A stretch of 64,000 bases of DNA from Deinococcus apachensis DSM 19763 (GTDB taxonomy: Bacteria; Deinococcota; Deinococci; Deinococcales; Deinococcaceae): contig NZ_KB906398.1 of NCBI RefSeq assembly GCF_000381345.1, positions 310,001 through 374,000 on the forward strand, written 5' to 3'. Below the pieces are notes generated by a model. It was not told where the DNA came from. It saw nothing but the letters and a program-made list of their open reading frames with translations, and searched no databases. Of the stretch, positions 1 through 9,918 are shown piece by piece; within the stretch, counting starts at the first letter, position 1; each line of letters begins with the position of its first letter. The position numbers were made by a program, and so were the translations under genes.

Positions 1-615
1 CTGGAGCAACCCCTCGATGATCGCCAGCGAGAGCGTGAGGCCCAGCGCGTCCCCCGCCAGCCCGGCGGCGCGCTCGGGCAGGGCCAGGCGGGCCGCCCGT
101 CGACGCACGGTGCGCTCGGGCAACCCAGTCGCGCGGGCCACGCGGGTATGGTCGGCGGCCAGGGCCTCCTCCCGCGCCTGCCGGGTGAGGAGCGCCGAGC
201 GGGCCGCGAGCGGCAGGGCAAGAGAGGCGGCGATCAGGGCGAGCATGACGGGGGACCACACCTCCAGCGGGAAATTCCAGCCTCGCGCCAGCGTAAGCGC
301 CAGCCCGGCGCCCACCCCGCCCACGAGCAGCAGGTAGGGCGGCAGGCTTTCGAGCAGCCACAGCAGCGGGCGCGGCGCGCGGGAGAGCAGCGCGGCGAGG
401 CCCCAGGCCAGCGCCAGCCCGCCCGCCAGGTACGCGGCGGTCAACCCGGCCAGGGGAAGCACCTGGGTGAGAACCTCGGGATTGAGCACGCCCGCCAGCG
501 CCGCCGGGTAGCTCGCCAGGCGCTCACCCCACGCCAGGCGGCGCTCCAGCCCCAGCATCAAGGCGAGGTGCAGGGCGAGGAGCCCCAGGGGGACGGTCAG
601 CAGACCCGGGCGCAT
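1..615 (-). CDS. ABC transporter permease, peptide (DppB/DppC) type, partial
   Basis: Reading leftwards from ATG 615, an open frame runs about 205 codons off the left edge, so the C-terminus is missing. The protein is very hydrophobic, with a first membrane segment near residues 4-20 and further segments near 58-75, 92-110 and 122-138. The stretch ARATGLPERTVRRRA, followed by a hydrophobic helix, resembles the cytoplasmic EAA loop that couples binding-protein-dependent permeases to their ATPase; its Ala-Arg-Ala-x-Gly-Leu form is typical of the dipeptide/oligopeptide class. The substrate cannot be told. Binding protein and ATPase genes would have to lie outside the window. It is divergent from hisJ. 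Family assignment is by motif only. Confidence 0.72.
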   Translation of the reverse strand, partial: MRPGLLTVPLGLLALHLALMLGLERRLAWGERLASYPAALAGVLNPEVLTQVLPLAGLTAAYLAGGLALAWGLAALLSRAPRPLLWLLESLPPYLLLVGGVGAGLALTLARGWNFPLEVWSPVMLALIAASLALPLAARSALLTRQAREEALAADHTRVARATGLPERTVRRRAARLALPERAAGLAGDALGLTLSLAIIEGLLQ

Positions 616-697
616 GGCCTCGAAGGAGGGCGGGGCATGGGGCCAGTATGCGGGTGGGTGACGGCACTCGCCCAGGCCCTCGCGTACCCTGTCCTCC

Positions 698-1483
698 ATG
701 ACCCCACCGCTGTTCGACTCCCACCTGCACACGCCGCTGTGCGGACACGCGACCGGGCACCCGCGCGAGTACGCGCAGGCGGCGCTGGACGCGGGCCTCG
801 CGGGCCTGTGCTTTACCGACCACATGCCCATGCCCGCGTGGTACGACGCGCCGTGGCGGATGCGTCTGGATCAGCTCGGGGAGTACGTGGACACCGTGCG
901 GGGGGTGCAGGCCGAGTACGCCGGGCGCCTCACGGTCCAGCTGGGCCTGGAGGCCGACTTCCACCCCGGCACCGAGCGCTTCGTGGAGCGGGTGCTGAAC
1001 AGCCACGAATGGGACTACGTGATCGGGAGCGTCCACTACCTTGGCGCCTGGGGCTTCGACAACCCGGAGTTTGCCGCCGAGTACGATGGACGCGACCTGG
1101 GCGGGTTGTACCATGACTACTACGCGCTGGTGGAGGGGGCGGCCCGAACGGGCCTTTTCGACAGCATCGGCCACCTCGACCTGCCCAAGAAATTCGGGCA
1201 CCGGGACACGGAGGGCTACGCCGCGCTGCACGCCCTCGATGTGGTGGCCGAGAATGGGCTCAGCCTCGACTTCAACACGGCGGGCTGGCGCAAACCCGTC
1301 GCCGAGGCTTACCCCGCTCCCGACCTCACCCGCGCCGCCGCCGAGCGGGGCATTCCCTTCGTGCTGGGCAGCGACGCGCACCGCCCGGAGGAGGTCGGCT
1401 TCCACTTCACCGAGGCGCTGAAGGAGCTTCACGATCTGGGCGCCCGGGTGGTCACTTACGCGGGGAGGATTCGGCATGGCTGA
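698..1483 (+). CDS. hisJ: Histidinol-phosphatase, PHP family
   Basis: This 261-residue PHP-domain phosphoesterase would dephosphorylate histidinol phosphate, the penultimate step of histidine synthesis. Metal-binding motifs appear in family order: DSHLHT (H9, H11), FTDHMP, GLEADFHPG, IGSVHYL, FDSIGHLD, LDFNTAG and a C-terminal GSDAHRPEEVG. Length and the HxGHATG-like N-terminal segment fit the HisJ/HisK group rather than polymerase-associated PHP domains. A -10-like TACCCT at 685-690 ends 7 nt before the ATG, so the mRNA is probably leaderless. The last 8 bases overlap polX, a second PHP protein, suggesting co-translation. Other small PHP phosphoesterases remain possible. Confidence 0.85.
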   Translation: MTPPLFDSHLHTPLCGHATGHPREYAQAALDAGLAGLCFTDHMPMPAWYDAPWRMRLDQLGEYVDTVRGVQAEYAGRLTVQLGLEADFHPGTERFVERVLNSHEWDYVIGSVHYLGAWGFDNPEFAAEYDGRDLGGLYHDYYALVEGAARTGLFDSIGHLDLPKKFGHRDTEGYAALHALDVVAENGLSLDFNTAGWRKPVAEAYPAPDLTRAAAERGIPFVLGSDAHRPEEVGFHFTEALKELHDLGARVVTYAGRIRHG

Positions 1484-3182
1484 AGTGACCCGCAAGGCCC
1501 TGAGCGGTGTCCTGAAGACTACCGCTGACCTCCTCGACCTGCTGGGCCAGGAGGCCTTCCGCGCCAACGCCTACCGGGGAGCAGCCCGCAGTCTGGAGGC
1601 CCTGGATACGGACGTGGGGTTGCTCGTCGAGTCGGGCTTCGCGGGCGTGTCCAAGGTCGGAAAAAGTATCGCCGCCGAACTCGCTGTCTACGCTCGCACC
1701 GGCACCTTCGAGCCGCTGGAGGACGCCGCCAGCCAGGTCCCGCCCGGCGTGCTGGGCCTCTTCCGGGTGCGCGGACTGGGACCGAAGAAGATTCGCGCCC
1801 TGTGGGACGCGGGGATCGACTCACTGGAGACGCTGCGGGAGGGTGCGAGGGACGGGCGCGTGGCGGCCCTGAAGGGCTTCGGGCCGAGGAGCGCAGGGAC
1901 CATTCTTGAGGCCGTCGAGTTTGCCCTGAGCGCCCAGGAACGCCAGTTCCTCTCCACCGGGCTGGACGTGTCGGAGGGGCTCGCCGCGTGGCTGGACGGG
2001 CTGGAGCCCCGTGTGGCCGGGGATGCCCGGCGCGGCCTGGAAACGGTGCGGGCCGCCCGCGTGACCGTCACGGGAACGGCGGAGGACGTGACGGCGCGGC
2101 TGGCGGGCCGGGTGGAAGACCTGAACCCGGTGGACCCCAAGCCGCTGCTCTCCGGCCGGGTGGACGGCGTACCCGTCGAGATCGCCTACGCCCCCGCCGA
2201 GGTCCGCGGTGCCCTCGACCTGATGATGGGCGGGAGTACCGTGTACCGCGAGGAGTTGCGGGAGGCGGCGAAAACGCAGGGCTTCGACCTCGGCGGGCGG
2301 GGGTTGAAACGGGACGGCACCCTCCTGCCCACCCCCACCGAGGAGGACGTGACCCGCGCCCTGAGCCTCCCCCTGCGCCCCGCCGAGTACCGCGAGCCGG
2401 AGCATGACGAGGTCTGGGAGACGCTGCCCGCCCCCGAAGACCTCGTCACGGTGGCCGACCTGAGGGGGATGCTGCACACCCACTCCGTCTGGTCCGACGG
2501 GGCGGCCACCCTCCCCGAGATGGTGGAAGAAACCATGCGGCTGGGGCATGCTTACCTCGGGACTGGCGATCACTCCCGGGCTGCCCACTACGCCAACGGC
2601 CTGAGTATTGAGCGCTTGCGGGCCTACATCCGCGAAATTCGCGAACTCCAGCGCGCGGGCCTCCCCATCCTGGCAGGCGCCGAGGTGGACATTCTGGAGG
2701 ACGGCTCGCTCGACTACCCCGACGAGGAACTGCTGGGGCTCGACTACGTGGTGACCAGCGTCCACAGCCTCTTTACCCTGGACCGCGAGCGGCAGACCGA
2801 GCGGCTGGTACGGGCCGCCTCGCACCCGCTGGTCACCATCCTGGGGCACCCGACGGGCCGCCTGCTGCTGCGCCGACCGAGCTACGCGCTCGACCTCGAC
2901 GCGGTGCTCGACACCTGCGAGCGGAGCGGCACGGTCGTGGAGATCAACGCCAACGCCTACCGACTGGACCTCGACTGGCGCGACGCCCTGCGCTGGCGTG
3001 AACGGCTAACGTTCGCCATCAACACCGACGCGCACGTCCCGAGCGGGCTGAGCGACACCCGTTACGGCGTAGCCATCGCCCGCAAGGCCGGACTGACACC
3101 CGAGCGGGTCGTCAACACGCTGGGGCAGGAGGACTTCCTGGCGTTCGTGCGGCGGCAGCGGGAGGGGCGGGGGCAGGTCTAG
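1476..3182 (+). CDS. polX: Family X DNA polymerase-like protein with PHP nuclease domain (PolX)
   Basis: The 568-residue protein has the bacterial PolX layout: an N-terminal helix-hairpin-helix 8-kDa region (about 1-90), a second hairpin region with GLGPKKI and GFGPRSAG (about 95-150), a palm-like region (about 165-300) and a C-terminal PHP domain (about 325-560). In the family PHP acts as a Mn-dependent 3'-5' exonuclease in repair. Its ligands all look present: HTHSxWSD (H334, H336), TGDHS, AEVDIL, TSVHS, LGHPTGR, EINANAYRLD and NTDAH. The polymerase site does not: the GS motif reads G182-D183, the paired aspartates align with A193 and R195, and the third with E235. Nuclease function is therefore better supported than polymerisation. 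Confidence 0.92.
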   Translation: MAEVTRKALSGVLKTTADLLDLLGQEAFRANAYRGAARSLEALDTDVGLLVESGFAGVSKVGKSIAAELAVYARTGTFEPLEDAASQVPPGVLGLFRVRGLGPKKIRALWDAGIDSLETLREGARDGRVAALKGFGPRSAGTILEAVEFALSAQERQFLSTGLDVSEGLAAWLDGLEPRVAGDARRGLETVRAARVTVTGTAEDVTARLAGRVEDLNPVDPKPLLSGRVDGVPVEIAYAPAEVRGALDLMMGGSTVYREELREAAKTQGFDLGGRGLKRDGTLLPTPTEEDVTRALSLPLRPAEYREPEHDEVWETLPAPEDLVTVADLRGMLHTHSVWSDGAATLPEMVEETMRLGHAYLGTGDHSRAAHYANGLSIERLRAYIREIRELQRAGLPILAGAEVDILEDGSLDYPDEELLGLDYVVTSVHSLFTLDRERQTERLVRAASHPLVTILGHPTGRLLLRRPSYALDLDAVLDTCERSGTVVEINANAYRLDLDWRDALRWRERLTFAINTDAHVPSGLSDTRYGVAIARKAGLTPERVVNTLGQEDFLAFVRRQREGRGQV

Positions 3183-4360
3183 GTGACCAGCCCCGCCGCC
3201 TCCACCGCCCGGTGCGCCGCGGTGTCCAGCAGCTCGCGCAGCACCCGCACCGTCTCCTCCATCTCGGCCTCAGTGTTGTAGAGGGCCACGGGGGCCAGGC
3301 GCAGGATGTCGGGCTGGCGGAAGTCGGGGATGATCCCCCGTGAACGCAGGGCCAGGCTGAGGGCGTGCGCCTCCGGGTGCGCGAGGGCGACGTGGCCGCC
3401 GCGCCGCTCGGGCTCGCGCGGGGTGACGACCCGCAGCTCGGGCAGGTGGGCGTCCACCAGGGTCATCAGGTGCCCGGTGAGGGCCAGGCTGCGGCCCCGC
3501 ACCTCCGCCATGCTCACGGTGTCGAAGACCGTCAGCGCCCCCTCCAGCGCGGCGAGGGCGAGGATGGGCGGCGTGCCGAGCTGGTGCGCCCCAGCGCCAG
3601 ACGCCGGGCGGAAGGCGTGCGCCATCTCGAACTGGGTGCCCTTGTGGTGGCCCCACCAGCCGCGCAGGCCGGGCAGCAGGCCGTGGTGCCGCTCGTGCAG
3701 GAACAGGCCACCGGGCGCGCCGGGACCCGCGTTCACGTACTTGTAGTGGCACCAGACGGCGAAGTCAGCGCCCACCTCATGCAGGTCGTGCGGAACAGTT
3801 CCGACACTGTGCGCCGCATCCCACCCGATCAGGACGCCCCGTTTCCTCGCCTCCCGCGTCAGCCCCTCCACGTCGAGGAGTTGCCCCGAGCGGTACAGCA
3901 CGGTGGGCAGCAGCGCCACGGCGACGTCGTCTGTCAGCGCAGCGAGGATGTCCTCCTCGTGCAGAGAGTGCCCGTCACGGCTGGGGATCAGGCGCACCTC
4001 GGCCCCGTGCCGCTCGGCCCAGCTCTGAAGCGCGTACACGTCGGAGGGAAAGTCGAGCGAGGTGGCGACGAGGTGGCGCCGCTCCCCCTGCGGCCGGTAC
4101 AGCGTGGCGAGGAGGGCGTGCAGGTTGGCGGTGATGCTGCCCGTGGCGATGACCTCGTGTGGGAGCGCCCCGACCAGCCGCGCGACGGATGGCGAGAGCG
4201 ACTCGGCGAGGCCGAACCAGGCGTCCCAGCCGCTCACGGCCAGCGTCTCCCACTCGGTCAGACGGCGCAGGACGGCCTCCCGGGCGGCGTGTGGCATCAG
4301 GCCCAGGCTGTTGCCGTCCAGGTAGATGCCGGGGGGCATGGCGAAGAGGTCGCGCCTCAT
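3179..4360 (-). CDS. kynU: Kynureninase
   Basis: PLP-dependent hydrolase that cleaves kynurenine to anthranilate and alanine in tryptophan breakdown; 393 residues. The N-terminal IYLDGNSLGLMP and the cofactor lysine motif HYKYVNAGPGAPGG (K207) are diagnostic. I place the start at ATG 4360, which overlaps the kynB stop as ATGA; a longer in-frame N-terminus reading into kynB is Arg/Gly/Ala-rich and unlike the family. The gene is translationally coupled to kynB, so formylkynurenine and kynurenine are processed by adjacent products. Its end overlaps the convergent polX end by 4 bases. No tryptophan 2,3-dioxygenase lies in the window. Confidence 0.94.
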   Translation of the reverse strand: MRRDLFAMPPGIYLDGNSLGLMPHAAREAVLRRLTEWETLAVSGWDAWFGLAESLSPSVARLVGALPHEVIATGSITANLHALLATLYRPQGERRHLVATSLDFPSDVYALQSWAERHGAEVRLIPSRDGHSLHEEDILAALTDDVAVALLPTVLYRSGQLLDVEGLTREARKRGVLIGWDAAHSVGTVPHDLHEVGADFAVWCHYKYVNAGPGAPGGLFLHERHHGLLPGLRGWWGHHKGTQFEMAHAFRPASGAGAHQLGTPPILALAALEGALTVFDTVSMAEVRGRSLALTGHLMTLVDAHLPELRVVTPREPERRGGHVALAHPEAHALSLALRSRGIIPDFRQPDILRLAPVALYNTEAEMEETVRVLRELLDTAAHRAVEAAGLVT

Positions 4361-4998
4361 GCCCCACCTCCCGGCAAGGTTCCGGCAGGCAGGAGCACCG
4401 CGCGGGCAGGGGCCCCGTCCACTCCGGCCAGCGGCAGCGGCAGACACACGAGGTCGTACTCGCCGTCGGGCACCCCTTCAAGGTTCAGGCCCTCCAGGAT
4501 CAGCACGCCCGTCTCCCGGCAAGCATGGTGCGCGTCCAGCGTCTTGCTTGTCAGCGGGTCCACGCTGGGGCTGTCGGTGCCGATGAGTTGGACTCCCCGG
4601 CGGGCAGCTTCCCGCACCAATTCGGGGTCGAGGGCGGCGAAGTCGGTCGGGAAATCGGCCCAGCGGGCGGGCTCTCCGGTGTGCAGCAGCAGCCGGGGCG
4701 GCAGGGCGCCGGGCAGGTCCCCGAGCACACCGGGCCGGACCAGCCCCTCCTCCGCCCGCACCGTCACGACCCGGCAGCGGCCCAGGTACGGCTCCAGGCC
4801 GACCTCCTCCAGCTTCTGTCCTGCGTCGTCGTAGTGCCAGGGGGCGTCCACATGGGTGCCCGTGTGAGTACTCGTGTGGAGTTCGCCCGTATTCACGCTG
4901 TCGCCCTGGGCGATCCGCATACCCGGCTCGACCCGGAAGGGGGCGTCACCCGGCCAGTTGGGGTGCCCCGGCGTGAGCTGGCGCGAGATGTCGATCAT
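4357..4998 (-). CDS. kynB: Kynurenine formamidase (arylformamidase), cyclase family
   Basis: This 213-residue enzyme hydrolyses N-formylkynurenine to kynurenine and formate. It belongs to the metal-dependent cyclase/KynB family: IDISRQLTPGHPNWPGD at the start, the metal-site signature HTSTHTGTHVDAPWH near residues 42-57, and GTDSPSVDP later. Length matches bacterial KynB. A TATCCT hexamer (minus strand, 5006-5011) ends 7 nt before ATG 4998, indicating a leaderless promoter for kynB-kynU. The stop overlaps the kynU start. Confidence 0.94.
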   Translation of the reverse strand: MIDISRQLTPGHPNWPGDAPFRVEPGMRIAQGDSVNTGELHTSTHTGTHVDAPWHYDDAGQKLEEVGLEPYLGRCRVVTVRAEEGLVRPGVLGDLPGALPPRLLLHTGEPARWADFPTDFAALDPELVREAARRGVQLIGTDSPSVDPLTSKTLDAHHACRETGVLILEGLNLEGVPDGEYDLVCLPLPLAGVDGAPARAVLLPAGTLPGGGA

Positions 4999-5035
4999 GG
5001 GAGAGAGGATAGAGCCTGCCCCCCCGGCCCGGCCT

Positions 5036-5518
5036 TCAGGTGCCCGGCGTGCTGCCGGGAAAGACGGCCACGCGCCCGACCATGTAGGCGCAGCCGTACA
5101 GGAACAGGGTGGCGACGGGCAGATACCGCAGGCCGGTCTGGTGCCGGATCAGGCGGCCTTTCACCAGCACCTCGATCACGTACAGGCTGAGCAGGCAGAG
5201 GGCCGAGTACATCCAGTGTTCCCAGTCGCGGCTGGGGTCGTAGGGCAGCCCGTACCGGGTCAGGCCGCCGCCGACATTGACGGCGCTGGGCACCTTCGCG
5301 CCGCCCACCGCCAGGATGATGCCCGTCACGACGGGAATCAGCGTGAGCGCCCAGGTCAGGCGCAGCCAGACGAGGAAGCCCGTGCGAACCTGCCTGCCGA
5401 TGGCCGGGCCGAGGCTCCACAGGAACAGGACCAGCGTGGCGAGCGCGTAGGGGGTGGGAAACAGCAGCGCGAGCGCTGTGCCGAACTGATACCCGTGGAT
5501 GAGCCGCAGGAGGTCCAT
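5036..5518 (-). CDS. Small integral membrane protein, unknown function
   Basis: The 160-residue protein has about four hydrophobic segments (near residues 10-33, 47-72, 98-115 and 128-148) separated by short basic or polar loops, so it is very probably an inner membrane protein. I recognise no catalytic motif. A TACGCT hexamer (minus strand, 5526-5531) ends 7 nt before ATG 5518, supporting its own leaderless transcript and this start. It lies 37 bp upstream of kynB on the same strand and could be read through into it, but nothing in the sequence links it to kynurenine. Confidence 0.65.
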   Translation of the reverse strand: MDLLRLIHGYQFGTALALLFPTPYALATLVLFLWSLGPAIGRQVRTGFLVWLRLTWALTLIPVVTGIILAVGGAKVPSAVNVGGGLTRYGLPYDPSRDWEHWMYSALCLLSLYVIEVLVKGRLIRHQTGLRYLPVATLFLYGCAYMVGRVAVFPGSTPGT

Positions 5519-5557
5519 GCGCGTCAGCGTAACGTGCAGGAGCCGGGTTCCGCGTCC

Positions 5558-7561
5558 TCAGTCCCCTTCCGGCAGCCCGAGGTGTGCGTCGGGCGGCAGG
5601 TACGTTCCCGGACGCAGCTCGGCCCCGTCGGCGGCGCGGCGAACGGTGATCTCCTCGGGCAGGGCGGCGAGGAGGACGTGGGGGCCGCTGGGGGCGACCT
5701 TCAGCCCGTCCAGCGTGGGGGCGCGGAAAGCTTCCCCCAGGTCGGTAATCCCCGGGTTGAGGGTAAGGGCGTGGTCGCCGTAGGGGCCGGTGACGTGGAG
5801 GGTGACCCCTTCGGCACGCAACCGCAGCGGCAACCCCAACCCGACCAGGGTGCCCAGCGGCGGGTGGGGCGAGCGGGCGGGCCGGGCGACGGCCACACCG
5901 AGCAGGGTTCCGGGGCGCACCACGTCCTCCTCGCGCACCAACCGGGCGCCCTGGCTCACCTCCAGGTCGGGGGGCAGGCGGCGCACGCGCAGGCCCTCGC
6001 GGTCCTGTTCCAGCCTCAAGCCGCTGAGGTGCGGCACCCGCCCGACCTGTCCCAGATCAAAGGGGCCACCCAGCGGCATGGGCACTGCAGTCACCCGCCC
6101 GTCTCCCCCCACCAGCGCCAGGGTGCGGTCCTCGCTGTAGCGGATGCCCTCGACGGTGGGGACCGGCGCCGCCTGAACCACCCGGCGAATAGGCCGGGGA
6201 CGCCGACGCCGCCACCCCCGCAGGAGCGCCCCGAGCAGGCCGAGTGCGAGCAGCCCGCCCAGCCCCGCCAGCAGACGGGGGTCGGGGCGGAAACGGGCCT
6301 CCCCGGCGGGAAGTGGGACGGTCCCGATGCCCACACCCCCCGTGATCCCCGGCAACGCCAGGCGGCGGCCGTCCCCCAACGTCAGGACCGGCTGGACGGC
6401 GCGGCCCCCCGTCAGGCCCGTGTTCTCCAGCCGCACCCCGACCTCGCGCTCGCCGGGAAGGCGCAATAGGGTTCCCTGCAGGCCCGCCGGGAGCCGCAGG
6501 ATCAGCCCTCCCGGTGGCGTATCGGTCCCCAGGCGGTAGCGGAGAGTGACGGTCTCGCCCGCCCGCAGGGTGCGGTCGGCGCCGGGGTTCAGCCAGGTCA
6601 GGCGGGGGGCAGGGGCCACGTTCAGCCGCAGCAGCACGCGGCGCGGGTGCCCCCCCGGCGTGGCGGGGGGGGCGCACAGCAGGACGGGGGTGCCGGACGG
6701 CAGGCGCCCAGTCACCCCCAGACGCACGGCCCCATCCCGCACCACCCCGTCCACCAGGCGGACCTGCCCCGCCGCGTCCCCCGCCCCCAACGTCAGTGCC
6801 GTGCCGTCGGGAAAGGGAACGCCCACCCGCCCGGGGTCGGTGACGGTGGCGAGACTGTTTCCAAAGGATGCCAGGGTCGGCACCTGACTGACGGGCACGG
6901 TGAGCCCCTGCGTGGCGGCATTCTCCCGCAGGGCGGCGCGGGCGTCGGCAGGAATCCCGGTGCCCAGCGCCACGTAATACAGCGTGTCCAGCGGGCCGGG
7001 GGTGCGGAAGGCGGCCAGTGCCCGCCGGGCCGTGTAGGCAGGATCGGGGTCGTTGTCGATGCCGTCCGTCAGGATGAACACGGTCGTGGCGTAGCGCCGG
7101 TCCCCCCCCAGCGGCGCGAGCGCCTGCGCCACGCTGCGGTACAGGTAGGTGTTCTGCCCATTCGCCCGCAGCGCGGCGAGGTCCGTGTTCCAGCGCCCAC
7201 GGTCTCCCGGCAGGGCATAACTCTGGCTGAAGCGCGGCCCGCTGTCAAAGGTCACCAGGTCCACCCGGTCGGGGTTGCGGGCACGAACGTAGGCGTTCAC
7301 CGCCGCCTTGACGCGCCCGAAGATGTTCGCCCGCCCGTCCCCGATGCCGCGCATGGAGCCGCTGGTGTCCAGGATGAACACGGCGCGCGTGGCGGTGGGC
7401 AGCGGCCCGGCAGGAACCACGCAGGCCTGACTGGTGGGCGCACCCGGCAGCCGCCGCAGGGTGACGCTGGGAGCCGTGCCGGACGCGGCCTCCCCGGTCT
7501 GGGCGCGGGTGGGCGGACCGCTGACGATCAGGGCGGCGAGCAGGAGGACGGCGCGGCACAT
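5558..7561 (-). CDS. Secreted/membrane von Willebrand factor A domain protein
   Basis: The 667-residue protein starts at ATG 7561, where GGGAG gives a ribosome site and the first residues form a signal peptide ending TRA-QTG; a longer in-frame start adds 48 low-complexity residues before the signal and is unlikely. A vWA domain follows (about 45-230) with an intact metal-ion-dependent adhesion site: DTSGS, a downstream Thr region and LTDGIDND. Next come beta-rich segments, a membrane helix near 426-447 followed by an RRRRP stop-transfer stretch, and a cytoplasmic-side beta-rich tail of about 200 residues. The topology suggests a periplasm-facing vWA sensor or adhesion module. Function unknown. 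Confidence 0.85.
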   Translation of the reverse strand: MCRAVLLLAALIVSGPPTRAQTGEAASGTAPSVTLRRLPGAPTSQACVVPAGPLPTATRAVFILDTSGSMRGIGDGRANIFGRVKAAVNAYVRARNPDRVDLVTFDSGPRFSQSYALPGDRGRWNTDLAALRANGQNTYLYRSVAQALAPLGGDRRYATTVFILTDGIDNDPDPAYTARRALAAFRTPGPLDTLYYVALGTGIPADARAALRENAATQGLTVPVSQVPTLASFGNSLATVTDPGRVGVPFPDGTALTLGAGDAAGQVRLVDGVVRDGAVRLGVTGRLPSGTPVLLCAPPATPGGHPRRVLLRLNVAPAPRLTWLNPGADRTLRAGETVTLRYRLGTDTPPGGLILRLPAGLQGTLLRLPGEREVGVRLENTGLTGGRAVQPVLTLGDGRRLALPGITGGVGIGTVPLPAGEARFRPDPRLLAGLGGLLALGLLGALLRGWRRRRPRPIRRVVQAAPVPTVEGIRYSEDRTLALVGGDGRVTAVPMPLGGPFDLGQVGRVPHLSGLRLEQDREGLRVRRLPPDLEVSQGARLVREEDVVRPGTLLGVAVARPARSPHPPLGTLVGLGLPLRLRAEGVTLHVTGPYGDHALTLNPGITDLGEAFRAPTLDGLKVAPSGPHVLLAALPEEITVRRAADGAELRPGTYLPPDAHLGLPEGD

Positions 7562-7739
7562 TCGGCTCCCATTCTGCCCGCGCGGCGCGCCTCCGTGAAG
7601 GGCACCGGCCGTCCCCCCACCCGAAGGTCGAGCCCGACCACCCGCCGTCCCCAACTCAGCACCCCCTTCTCCGGAAAGCCGAAGGCGTGTCAGACGGCTT
7701 TTCACCGGAAGGGCGGAAAGGACAAGTTCCCGGTCCTTA

Positions 7740-7756
7740 TTACGTCTGTTACGTAA
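7740..7756. promoter_or_regulatory. Radiation/desiccation response motif (DdrO operator) of gyrB
   Basis: The 17-bp sequence TTACGTCTGTTACGTAA is a perfect 6-bp inverted repeat (TTACGT/ACGTAA) around five bases. It has the arm length, spacing and most bases of the Deinococcus RDRM (TTATGTCATTGACATAA). It ends 5 bp before the -35 box of gyrB. In the family DdrO represses from this site until the IrrE/PprI protease cleaves it after damage; gyrB is a known member of that regulon in other Deinococcus species. Confidence 0.93.
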
Positions 7757-7761
7757 TCCAT

Positions 7762-7790
7762 TTGACCCGTTTCAACTTTGACTGTATACT
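7762..7790 (+). promoter_or_regulatory. Sigma-70 promoter of gyrB
   Basis: TTGACC at 7762-7767 and TATACT at 7785-7790 are separated by 17 bp, close to consensus. The leader would run about 75 nt to the ATG at 7875. The RDRM palindrome sits immediately upstream. The rest of the 313-bp gap back to 7562 shows no gene. Confidence 0.85.
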
Positions 7791-7793
7791 TGA

Positions 7794-9839
<2,046 letters not shown>

Positions 9840-9853
9840 GGAAAGCAGAACGA

Positions 9854-9891
9854 AGAAAGCCCCTCTCCTTGTCTGTGGAGAGGGGCTTTCT
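9854..9891 (+). terminator. Terminator after gyrB (works on both strands)
   Basis: A perfect 15-bp inverted repeat, AGAAAGCCCCTCTCC and its complement, surrounds an 8-nt loop and separates gyrB from the convergent S10 peptidase gene. The arms begin with A-rich and end with T-rich sequence, so it can stop transcription from either side. Confidence 0.85.
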
Positions 9892-9918
9892 GATTGGAGC
9901 AGTCCCGGACAATAAGGC

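Noticed and set aside
524..1567. Long open frame on the minus strand opposite hisJ
   Set aside because: Its product is Arg/Pro/Gly-rich without family motifs and it lies fully antisense to a gene with clear catalytic motifs; high GC produces such shadows throughout the window.
4361..4447. Longer N-terminus for kynureninase
   Set aside because: It reads antisense-like Arg/Gly/Ala sequence through the end of kynB; the ATGA overlap at 4357-4360 gives a natural start.
4874..6469. 531-codon open frame on the plus strand
   Set aside because: Antisense to kynB, the membrane protein and the vWA gene; composition (Gln/Arg/Gly/Pro) is that of a shadow frame.
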